Assembly (NCBI GenBank): GCA_001799695.1
Contig: MGTY01000053.1
Span: 19,940 to 83,939 of the forward strand
Source: Elusimicrobia bacterium GWA2_69_24
GTDB lineage: Bacteria; Elusimicrobiota; Elusimicrobia; UBA1565
Length of the DNA stretch: 64,000 nt
Direction: 5' to 3'
Shown here one piece after another: positions 9,782-17,115 of the stretch (position 1 is its first letter; every line of letters starts with the position of its first letter). The position numbers and the translations under genes are program-made. The notes below the pieces were generated by a model. It saw nothing but the letters and a program-made list of their open reading frames with translations. It was not told the origin of the DNA and made no database searches.

Positions 9782-10708
9782 ATGGCGGAACGCGTCAGAC
9801 TCGTCGTCGCCGACGATTCCCCGGACCTCCTGAGCCTGATGCAGGAAGCCCTGCAGTTGGAGGACTACGAGGTCCGGACCGCTCTCAACGGCCAGGAGGC
9901 TTTGGATCTCATCCACGCCTCCCCCCCCGACATCGTCATCCTGGACCTCTGCATGCCGATCAAGGACGGCTTCGCGGTGTGCCGGGAGCTGAAGGCCGAC
10001 CCGGCCTACCACCACCTCCCCATCGTCATCGTTTCCGCCGCCGGCGCGATGGACCAGAAGATCCTGGGGATGGATTCCGGTGCGGACGACTTCATCACCA
10101 AGCCGATCCGGATCCCCGAGCTTCTGGCGCGGATCCGGATGATCCTGCGGCGCACGCGGCAGGGCCTGGACGCGAACCCCCTCACGCACCTGCCGGGGAA
10201 CCTGTCGATCCAGACCCGCATCACTGAGGCGATCGCGGCGGGCGGCCCCCTGGCCGTGCTCTACATCGACCTCAACGACTTCAAGGCCTACAACGACGCC
10301 TACGGCTATGACGCGGGGGACCGGGTGATCCACGCCACGGGCCGCCTGCTCATCGAAGCGGCCCGCCGGAGCGGCTGCTTCGTCGGCCACATCGGGGGCG
10401 ACGACTTCATCGCCGTCACGGTCCCGGACCGCATGGAGACCCTGAGTCGGGAGCTCATCGCGGAGTTCGCCGCCCTGGCCCCTTCCTTTTATAGAGAAGA
10501 GGACCGTCGCCGGGGGAAGATCCTCTCACAGGACCGCAAGGGGAACACCGTCGAATTCTCCCTGCTCTCCATCGCCATCGGGGTCTGCCACAACGCCCTC
10601 AAACCGCTGACCTCCTACGCCCAGGTCAGCGAGATCGGCGCGGAGCTCAAGAAGTTCGCCAAGCGCAGCCCCGGCTCGCACTACGAGCTGGACCGCCGCA
10701 AGCAGTAG
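9782..10708 (+). CDS. Response regulator with GGDEF-type output domain
   Basis: This 308-residue protein has a receiver domain (residues 5-120) with acidic pair D11-D12, phospho-acceptor D55 and K107. A GGDEF-type domain (about 130-300) follows. Substrate-region motifs (L-T-H-L-P-G-N and Y-I-D-L-N-D-F-K) are intact. The signature reads GGDDF (205-209), a variant also known in some diguanylate cyclase-like proteins, and no RxxD inhibitory site precedes it. It may make c-di-GMP on phosphorylation or act only as a sensor of nucleotide. It is transcribed divergently from the atp operon, which encodes a PilZ protein, a potential c-di-GMP receptor. Confidence 0.88.
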   Translation: MAERVRLVVADDSPDLLSLMQEALQLEDYEVRTALNGQEALDLIHASPPDIVILDLCMPIKDGFAVCRELKADPAYHHLPIVIVSAAGAMDQKILGMDSGADDFITKPIRIPELLARIRMILRRTRQGLDANPLTHLPGNLSIQTRITEAIAAGGPLAVLYIDLNDFKAYNDAYGYDAGDRVIHATGRLLIEAARRSGCFVGHIGGDDFIAVTVPDRMETLSRELIAEFAALAPSFYREEDRRRGKILSQDRKGNTVEFSLLSIAIGVCHNALKPLTSYAQVSEIGAELKKFAKRSPGSHYELDRRKQ

Positions 10709-10725
10709 GCGCGGGTCCCCGCCCC

Positions 10726-12036
10726 TCAGGCAGGGACGCCGATGAGGTCGTACTCCTCGGCGGCCGTGACCTTGATGTCGGCGAAGCCGCCGATGCGCAG
10801 GGAACTCCGGCGGGCGTCCACCAGCACTTCGTTGTCCACCTCGGGGGAGTCGTGCTCGGTCCGCCCGATGAAGGTCCCGCCCTCCTTCGCGTCGATGAGC
10901 ACCTTCAGGGTCTTGCCCACCTTGGCCTGGTTGAGGGAAAGGGAGATCCCCCGCTGCACGGCCATCACGGCCTCGCAGCGCCGCTTCTTCTCCCGCGCCG
11001 GGACGTCGTCGGGGAGGCGGTAGGCCCGGGTGTTCTCCTCGTGCGAATAGGAGAAGATGCCCAGACGTTCGAAACGCATCCGCGACACCCAGTCGACCAT
11101 CTCCTCGTGCTCGGCCCGGGTCTCGCCGGGGTAGCCCGCGATCAGGGTGGTGCGCAGAGCCACGCCCGGCACCCGGTCCCGGATGGCGGCGATCAGCGCC
11201 TCGGTCTTGGCCCGGGTCGTGCCGCGCCGCATCGACGCGAGGATGCGGTCGCTCACATGCTGGACGGGCAGGTCCAGGTATTTGCAGATGTTGGCGCGCG
11301 CGCGCATGACGTCGAGCACGTCCCTCGGGAACCCGGCCGGGAAGGCGTAGTGCACCCGGATCCAGTCGATCCCCGGCAGGTCGGAGAGGGCTTTGAGGAG
11401 GTCGGCCAAGCGACGCTTCCCGTACAGGTCCAGGCCGTAGTAGGTGGAGTCCTGGGCGATAAGGACGAGCTCGCGCACCCCCCCGGCGGCCAGGCGCGCG
11501 GCCTCCGCGGCCAGCTCCGGTATGGACCGCGACACGTGCCGGCCGCGGATGCGCGGGATGGCGCAGAAAGAGCAGGGCCGGTCGCAGCCCTCGGAGATCT
11601 TGAGATAGGCGTAGTGCCGCGGCGTGGCGAGGAGGCGCTCGCCCACCAGTTCGCGTCTAAAATCGGCCCCCAGCTCCTTAAGGAGGGCGGGCAGGTCCTT
11701 GGTGCCGAAGAAGGCGTCGACTTCCGGGATGTCCGCGGCCAGCTCGGCCTTGTAGCGCTCCGACAGACAGCCCGTGACGATGAGCTTGTCCACCAGCCCG
11801 CGCTTCTTGGCCTCGCCGAAGCGCAGGATGGCGTCGATCGACTCCTTCTTGGCCGCTTCGATGAAGCCGCAGGTATTGACGATCACCACGGACGCGTCCG
11901 TGCAGTCGGTCTCATGCTCGACCGTGAAGCGGTTCTCGCGCAGCTGCGCCATGAGGACCTCGGAGTCGACGAGGTTCTTCGAGCAGCCCAGCGTGACGAC
12001 GTGGACCTTGTTCTTCTTCAGGGTCTTGGTCTTCAG
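10726..12036 (-). CDS. rimO: Ribosomal protein S12 methylthiotransferase RimO
   Basis: This radical-SAM enzyme adds a methylthio group to an aspartate of ribosomal protein S12. It has an N-terminal UPF0004 domain (V-T-L-G-C-S-K-N-L-V-D-S-E, plus N-T-C-G-F-I and G-C-L-S), the radical-SAM cluster motif C-D-R-P-C-S-F-C (CxxxCxxC), and a C-terminal TRAM domain. L-G-C-S-K-N-L-V-D-S-E favours RimO over MiaB. No in-frame ATG, GTG or TTG exists near the start: the nearest candidates are CTG at 12036 (436 residues) or 12021 (431 residues), and none of the usual three occurs until deep inside the motB-like gene. It is the last gene of the motor operon, 4 bases after motB. Confidence 0.9.
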   Translation of the reverse strand: MKTKTLKKNKVHVVTLGCSKNLVDSEVLMAQLRENRFTVEHETDCTDASVVIVNTCGFIEAAKKESIDAILRFGEAKKRGLVDKLIVTGCLSERYKAELAADIPEVDAFFGTKDLPALLKELGADFRRELVGERLLATPRHYAYLKISEGCDRPCSFCAIPRIRGRHVSRSIPELAAEAARLAAGGVRELVLIAQDSTYYGLDLYGKRRLADLLKALSDLPGIDWIRVHYAFPAGFPRDVLDVMRARANICKYLDLPVQHVSDRILASMRRGTTRAKTEALIAAIRDRVPGVALRTTLIAGYPGETRAEHEEMVDWVSRMRFERLGIFSYSHEENTRAYRLPDDVPAREKKRRCEAVMAVQRGISLSLNQAKVGKTLKVLIDAKEGGTFIGRTEHDSPEVDNEVLVDARRSSLRIGGFADIKVTAAEEYDLIGVPA

Positions 12037-12040
12037 ATGC

Positions 12041-12742
12041 TCACTCGCCTTCTTCGCGCAAGAGGCTGATCTCGATGCGGCGGTTCTGGGCGCGGCCTTC
12101 GGGGGTCCGGTTGTCGGCGACCGGCCGGTACTCGCCGTAGCCGACGCCGGAGAGGCGCTGGGGCTCCACGCCGGCCGCCTGCAGCTGTCCCAGGACGGTG
12201 TAGGCGCGGGCCATGGAGAGCTCCCAGTTGGACTTGTAGCTCCCGCCGCGGATGGGGCGGTCGTCGGTGTGCCCCTCGACCCGGATCTGGTTCTTGCGGC
12301 TGACCACCCCCGAGACCAGCCGCTCCAGCATGGGGACCGCATCGGGCTTCAGCTCCGCCTTGCCCGAGTCGAAGAGCACTCCCTCGCCCAGGTTCAGCGT
12401 GATGCGCTTCTCGCCGACGATGACGCTGGCGTTGGAGCCGAACTCCCCCTTCTCCACGTCCTCCTGCAGCTTCTCGGAGAAGAGCTTATTCAGGTCCCGC
12501 TCCTTGGCCTTCTCGGCCATCTCCTTGGGGATCTCCCCCCCGAAGACCCGGATGACCTTGGCGTAGGCTTCCTCCACCTTCATCTTGTTGGGGTCCTTGA
12601 CCTGCTTGGACAGGGTCCAGCTCAGCATGAGGAGGAAGAGGATCATGAGGTAGCTCATCATGTCCCCGTAGACGATGGCCCAGAGGGCGTTGCGGTTCAG
12701 CTGCCCCTCGAGCTCCTCCTTGCGGAATCGGTAGATGGCCAT
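12041..12742 (-). CDS. MotB-like stator protein with OmpA domain
   Basis: This 233-residue protein has one membrane helix at about residues 18-40 (N-A-L-W-A-I-V-Y-G-D-M-M-S-Y-L-M). D27 stands where MotB has its proton-carrying aspartate. A linker of about 60 residues leads to a periplasmic OmpA-like peptidoglycan-binding domain (residues about 105-230) with V-E-G-H-T-D-D-R-P, N-W-E-L-S-M-A-R-A and N-R-R-I-E-I. Together with the adjacent MotA this should make a membrane-anchored ion-driven stator. It lies 5 bases after motA. No flagellar structural genes other than the FliF/FliG fusion occur nearby. Confidence 0.9.
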   Translation of the reverse strand: MAIYRFRKEELEGQLNRNALWAIVYGDMMSYLMILFLLMLSWTLSKQVKDPNKMKVEEAYAKVIRVFGGEIPKEMAEKAKERDLNKLFSEKLQEDVEKGEFGSNASVIVGEKRITLNLGEGVLFDSGKAELKPDAVPMLERLVSGVVSRKNQIRVEGHTDDRPIRGGSYKSNWELSMARAYTVLGQLQAAGVEPQRLSGVGYGEYRPVADNRTPEGRAQNRRIEISLLREEGE

Positions 12743-12747
12743 CGTCC

Positions 12748-13485
12748 CTATTTGAACGCCATGAGCTTGCGCTCCAGCACGAGCGGGACGGTCCCCTGCA
12801 TCATCCCTATGACGCCTTCGATCACCATGGCCTTCATCTTGATCTGCTCCCACAGGCGCATGCGCAGCTTGCCGGCCACCGGGATGCAGACCAGGTTCGC
12901 GAACATGATGCCGTAGAACGCCGAGGTGATGGCGATGGCCATGGAGCTCCCGACCATGTCCGGGTTGGCGATGTTTTTGAGCACCTGGATGATGCCGAGC
13001 AGGGTGCCGATCAGCCCGAACATCGGCGAGACGACGCCGGCCGTCCGGATGACGTTGATCACCTCGTTGGCGCGGTCCACCCCGTTATTGACCTCGGTCT
13101 CCAGGGTGTGCCGTACGAACTCGGGGTTGTTGTATTCGAGGGCCGTGGTGGCCGCGGCCGCCAGGAACCCTCCCGCGACGTTGGGGTCCGCGTTGCGCAG
13201 GGACCCCAGTCCGTTGCGCTGGACCATCTCCGCCAGGCGGGTGATGAGCGGGACCACCTCTTGCGCGTTGTCGTAGGGGTCGCGGCGGAAGAGGGAGGCC
13301 ATCGCGATCAAGGTCTCGCGCACGTACTGCATGGGAGTGTTGACGAGCATGGCCGCCGCCGTCCCGCCGAAGACGATGAGCAGGCCGTGCAGGTTCAGGA
13401 AGACGCGCGAAACCTCTCCCGAAGCCATGCCCACCACCATCAACGCGATGATGCCCGCCGTCCCGATCATCGTTGCCAGGTCCAT
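12748..13485 (-). CDS. MotA-like stator channel protein
   Basis: This 245-residue protein is of the MotA/TolQ/ExbB family and has four membrane helices: about 5-22, 28-48, 145-168 and 180-200. The two helices after the cytoplasmic domain carry S-P-M-F-G-L-I-G-T and C-I-P-V-A-G-K-L, with the two prolines conserved in MotA. The cytoplasmic loop includes Q-R-N-G-L-G-S-L; the Arg of the FliG-contact region is kept but the partner Glu is not obvious. Length and the long first loop fit MotA (PomA/LafT type) better than ExbB or TolQ. The start codon is directly adjacent to the stop of the coiled-coil gene. Confidence 0.88.
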   Translation of the reverse strand: MDLATMIGTAGIIALMVVGMASGEVSRVFLNLHGLLIVFGGTAAAMLVNTPMQYVRETLIAMASLFRRDPYDNAQEVVPLITRLAEMVQRNGLGSLRNADPNVAGGFLAAAATTALEYNNPEFVRHTLETEVNNGVDRANEVINVIRTAGVVSPMFGLIGTLLGIIQVLKNIANPDMVGSSMAIAITSAFYGIMFANLVCIPVAGKLRMRLWEQIKMKAMVIEGVIGMMQGTVPLVLERKLMAFK

Positions 13486-14595
13486 TTATCCCTTCCCTTT
13501 TCCCTTGTTGCGTTCCACCCAGGCTTGGACGACGGCCATCTGCTTGTCGATCTTCTCCTGCAGGGCTTCCATGCGCTGGCGGCACTCCGCCGCGCGCGCC
13601 CGCAGCAGGGGCGCGGTCCGGGAGTCGGGCGGCTCGTCGCGCACGGACGCCGCGGCCCGCCCCAGTTCCTCGGCCAGGGCGTCCCTCTGCTTGATGGAAT
13701 CTACCATAGTCTCCAGAGCCGCCTCCACCAGGAGCTCCGGCCCGCCCGCCTTCTGCCACTGCCGCCGCGTCTGCTGGAGCGTGGCGAGGAGGGTCTCCTC
13801 CCAGTGGCGCCGCGCCTCGCGCTCCCGGTCCCGCTCCCGATGGGCCTCTTCCAGGCGCCGCTCCAGGTCCGCGACGCGGCCCAGGACGATGGAAAGCTCG
13901 GGGAGCGAAGCCGGACCGGCGCCCTCCGGGGGAGGCGCGGGCGGGACCGGTCCGGACGGGTCCGCCGGCGCGGGCTCGGCGGGAGAGGCCTCCAGCCGGG
14001 CCGTCTGCTCCTGGATGCGCCGCTGGAGCTCCGCGCGGCCCTCGTCCGTCTCCAGGCAGCGCAGGATTTCCTCGGCCGGCACCATACGCAGCTCGGCGAG
14101 ACTAAGCCGGGACTCCAGTTCCCGGAGCCGGGCCTGCGAGGCGGAAAGCTGCTGGCGGAGCAGGCCGTCATATGAAGACGCCCGCTGCTGCTCCCGGATG
14201 TTCCGGAACAGGTCCTCCACCTCGGACTGGGCCTTGCGCTGGGCCTCCTCCCTTTCCTTAAGAAGGAGGTTCGCCCGCAGAGCCTCCTGCTGGGCGCTCT
14301 CCAGCCGCTTCTCCATCAGATCGATGCGCGTCTGCAGGAAGATCGCCAGCTCCGTGGGAGCCTGGGGCGGCTCCGGCGGCGGCGGCGCGGGGGGCGCGCC
14401 GTCGTTGGGAGCCATCTCCATCGGAGGCGGCGCCGCCATCTCGCCCAGCCTGCGCTCCAACTCCTCGAGGCGCTGGCGCAGCGGCGACAACGCCTCCTCG
14501 GATGCCGCGGCGGAGAGAGCCGCCTCGGACGGAGGGGCTTCCTCGGGCGGGGCTTCGCCGCGCAATGCCGCCAGGAGTCCGTCTACATTGGCCAT
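13486..14595 (-). CDS. Coiled-coil protein of the motor operon
   Basis: This 369-residue protein has no signal peptide or membrane helix, so it is probably cytoplasmic. It alternates Pro/Ala-rich linkers (about residues 55-82 and 195-225) with long charged heptad stretches (about 38-53, 84-190, 232-290, 305-365). The C-terminus is basic (N-K-G-K-G-K-G). I recognise no family. It sits 3 bases after the FliG-domain fusion and directly before motA with no gap, so it is surely co-expressed with them. A role as a linker, clutch or scaffold of the motor complex is a guess from its place and shape. Confidence 0.75.
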   Translation of the reverse strand: MANVDGLLAALRGEAPPEEAPPSEAALSAAASEEALSPLRQRLEELERRLGEMAAPPPMEMAPNDGAPPAPPPPEPPQAPTELAIFLQTRIDLMEKRLESAQQEALRANLLLKEREEAQRKAQSEVEDLFRNIREQQRASSYDGLLRQQLSASQARLRELESRLSLAELRMVPAEEILRCLETDEGRAELQRRIQEQTARLEASPAEPAPADPSGPVPPAPPPEGAGPASLPELSIVLGRVADLERRLEEAHRERDREREARRHWEETLLATLQQTRRQWQKAGGPELLVEAALETMVDSIKQRDALAEELGRAAASVRDEPPDSRTAPLLRARAAECRQRMEALQEKIDKQMAVVQAWVERNKGKGKG

Positions 14596-14598
14596 GGT

Positions 14599-17064
14599 CT
14601 AGGCCGGCTTGAGCGCCGTCTCCCCGGCCGCAGCCGACTCGGCCTCCATCTCCACCAGCGCCTGCCGGTGCATGGCGGGGTTCACGACGCGCCCTTCCTT
14701 GATGAGCTTCATGACGATCTGCACGACCCGCTCTTGCGCCTCCTCCCCGACCGCCTCCACCGCACGCACGCCGCGCATCATCTGCTCGATGATGGCCCAA
14801 GTCTTGGGCAGCATCTGGCTCTGCACGGCCTCGCGCATGGCGTCGTCGGAATGGAACAGCGCGGTCGCCCAGTCCTCCAGCGGCACGGAGCCGAGCGCCA
14901 CGGACCAGTCCCGCATATCCAGGTATTGGAGGTCCTCGAAGAGCAGGATGCGGCTGCGGGCCAGGCGCGCCAGGGCCGGGTCGCGCTGCTCCAGGATCTT
15001 GAGCAGCTCCCGCTTGTGCTTGACGTCGGTCTGGTCGATGAGCTCCAGGAGGCTGCGGTGGCCGCCGACCGCGCTCTCCAGGCGCCGCTCGAGCTCCTCC
15101 TTGATGGTGGAGACCACGTCGGCCTCCACGAAACGGATGTTCCCCAGATGGAACACCACCTCGCTGTGCAGGGAGGTGGGGAGCAAGGACAGGAAGCGCT
15201 GGCGGGTCTCCGGCTTGAGGTGCGCGACCACCAGCGCGAAATTGGCCGGCTCCTGGCCGCGCAGGATCTCCATGAGGGTCTCGCACTGCTCCGGCTTCAC
15301 CTCGAAATAGATCTTGTTGCCGGGCTCGGCCTCATCGGCGGCCTTCTTCTCCTCTTCCCCCTCCTCTCCCGCCTTCCCCTCCTCCCCCTTCGGCCCAAAA
15401 TCCATCTGGAGCTGGTGCGCCTGGGCCTGGGCCATGGAATCCATGGCCTCGGCCAGCTTGAGAAAGCACAGGGCCACCACCACCAAGGTGATCAGCGTCA
15501 TGAGGGCGATGAGCGTATACTTGAACAGCAGCCCGATCGCCTCCGGCTGATACCAGATCGTTTTCCACGCCGGAGCGAACGGTACGCGGACCTGGTCGAA
15601 GACATCCCCGCGCTCGCGATCCAGCTGCAGGATGTCTTGGACGATCTTGCCGATAGCGTTGGCCTCCTTCTCCGCGATCGAATCGTCGAGAAGCAGGGTC
15701 ACCGCGAGGCGCTTGACGAAAGCGGATGGGAAGGAGTTCTGCCGCTCGTAGGACTTGTCCCCCCCGAATCCCGCCAGGGGCTCGGGCGACGGTATCCCGG
15801 GCAGGAGTTCGCTGCGTCCCGCCCCCTCGGCGCCGACGTTCTGCCAGAGGAAGAGCGACGCGGGGTCTTCCCCCGCCTTCCCCATGCCGCCTTTCACCTC
15901 GAACTTCTCCACGCGCGTGAAATCGAGCGTCGCGTCCACCACCACGCGGTAGCGGCTCGGCCCCAGGAGCCGCAGGAGCACCGATTCGGCCCGGGTCTCC
16001 AGGGCCTTCTCGAAGGTCGCCTTTTCTTCGAGCGGCAGGCCCTCCGCCGCCCGCGCCGTAGTCGCCGCGCCGGCGAGGCCGAGGGCGAGCAGGGCCGCGG
16101 CCAGGGCCTTGCGCGCCGGCATCTTGGAGGGCTTGAGGGGGATGCGGCACCAGAAGGTGGAGCCCTTCCCCAGGCCCGCGGAATCGACCCCGATGGCGCC
16201 CTCGTGCCCGCGGACGATCTCCTGCGCGATGGAGAGCCCCAGGCCCCAGCCCTTCTTCTTGTTCTTCATGTCCTGGAAGCGGGACTGGTAGAATTTCTCG
16301 AAGATGAGCCCGCGCTCCGAGGGATGGATCCCGGGGCCGTCGTCCTTGACGCTGAAGGTGATGTAGCGCCCCAGGGGACGGACGATCAGCTCCACCGTCC
16401 CCCCCTTCGGAGTGAACTTGACCGCATTGTTGAGGAAATTCATGAGGACGCGCACCAGGCGGAACCGGTCTCCCACGATGGTCACGGCCGGCACGTTCTC
16501 CGGGTAGACGAAGTTGATGCCCGCAGTCTTGGCCACGACCCCGATCGACGGACCCACGTCCCGGATCATGGACCCCAGTTCGAAGGGGACCTTCTCCAGG
16601 CGCAGCTTGCCCGCCTCGATGACGGCCAGGTCGGTCAGGTCGCTCATGAGGTTGTTGATCTGGTCCGTCCCGCGCACGATGTAGTCCACGTACTTCTTCT
16701 GCGTCCCTTCCAGCTCCTGGCGGCTCAGCATCTCCCCGAAGCCCTTGATGGAGGCTAGGGGGGTGCGCATGTCGTGGACCGCCATGGAGAGGAATTTCGA
16801 CTTCATGCCGTTCAGCCGGTCCAGTTCCGCGTTCGACGACTGCAGCTTCTGCGTCATCTTCTCCAGGTCCTGACTGCGCCGGAACACCTGGCTCTGCGCC
16901 GTCGCGAGCTTGGCCATGAAGTCCTGGATCTCGCCCTGGTCCCGCCGGCGCCGCTGCGAATACTTGCCGAACTGGAAGAAGCTGGAGAACTGGCTGACCA
17001 CCAGCATGGACGCCGCCAGGAACAGGAACAGGACCGGGACCAGGACCACGATCACGACTTCCAT
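14599..17064 (-). CDS. Histidine kinase - FliF C-terminal region - FliG fusion
   Basis: This 821-residue protein has, in order: a membrane helix (3-25); a coiled linker (40-85); a HisKA domain with H97 in V-H-D-M-R-T-P-L; a HATPase domain with N-box L-N-N-A-V-K-F and G-boxes D-D-G-P-G-I (241-246) and G-W-G-L-G-L (272-277). A second hydrophobic segment (318-338) follows. A periplasmic region (345-500) has FliF C-terminal hallmarks: L-L-G-P-S-R-Y-R-V-V-V, L-P-G-I-P, a V-K-R-L-A-V-T-L-L-L-D strand and R-G-D-V-F-D-Q-V-R-V-P-F. Then come a helix (511-536), an acidic linker, and FliG middle and C-terminal domains (590-795). FliF domains RBM1 and RBM2 are absent. M315 begins a signal-like stretch, so the last 507 residues might also be made separately. 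Confidence 0.85.
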   Translation of the reverse strand: MEVVIVVLVPVLFLFLAASMLVVSQFSSFFQFGKYSQRRRRDQGEIQDFMAKLATAQSQVFRRSQDLEKMTQKLQSSNAELDRLNGMKSKFLSMAVHDMRTPLASIKGFGEMLSRQELEGTQKKYVDYIVRGTDQINNLMSDLTDLAVIEAGKLRLEKVPFELGSMIRDVGPSIGVVAKTAGINFVYPENVPAVTIVGDRFRLVRVLMNFLNNAVKFTPKGGTVELIVRPLGRYITFSVKDDGPGIHPSERGLIFEKFYQSRFQDMKNKKKGWGLGLSIAQEIVRGHEGAIGVDSAGLGKGSTFWCRIPLKPSKMPARKALAAALLALGLAGAATTARAAEGLPLEEKATFEKALETRAESVLLRLLGPSRYRVVVDATLDFTRVEKFEVKGGMGKAGEDPASLFLWQNVGAEGAGRSELLPGIPSPEPLAGFGGDKSYERQNSFPSAFVKRLAVTLLLDDSIAEKEANAIGKIVQDILQLDRERGDVFDQVRVPFAPAWKTIWYQPEAIGLLFKYTLIALMTLITLVVVALCFLKLAEAMDSMAQAQAHQLQMDFGPKGEEGKAGEEGEEEKKAADEAEPGNKIYFEVKPEQCETLMEILRGQEPANFALVVAHLKPETRQRFLSLLPTSLHSEVVFHLGNIRFVEADVVSTIKEELERRLESAVGGHRSLLELIDQTDVKHKRELLKILEQRDPALARLARSRILLFEDLQYLDMRDWSVALGSVPLEDWATALFHSDDAMREAVQSQMLPKTWAIIEQMMRGVRAVEAVGEEAQERVVQIVMKLIKEGRVVNPAMHRQALVEMEAESAAAGETALKPA

Positions 17065-17115
17065 GGCGTTCTCGGTTCCGTCTCGGGTGTAGTCTGGTTC
17101 TTTTTCATTTCTGAA

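Noticed and set aside
12748-13485. ExbB/TolQ (Ton or Tol energiser)
   Set aside because: The four-helix plan with two N-terminal helices and the partner with a long OmpA domain fit MotA/MotB; no TonB, TolA or TolB gene is present.
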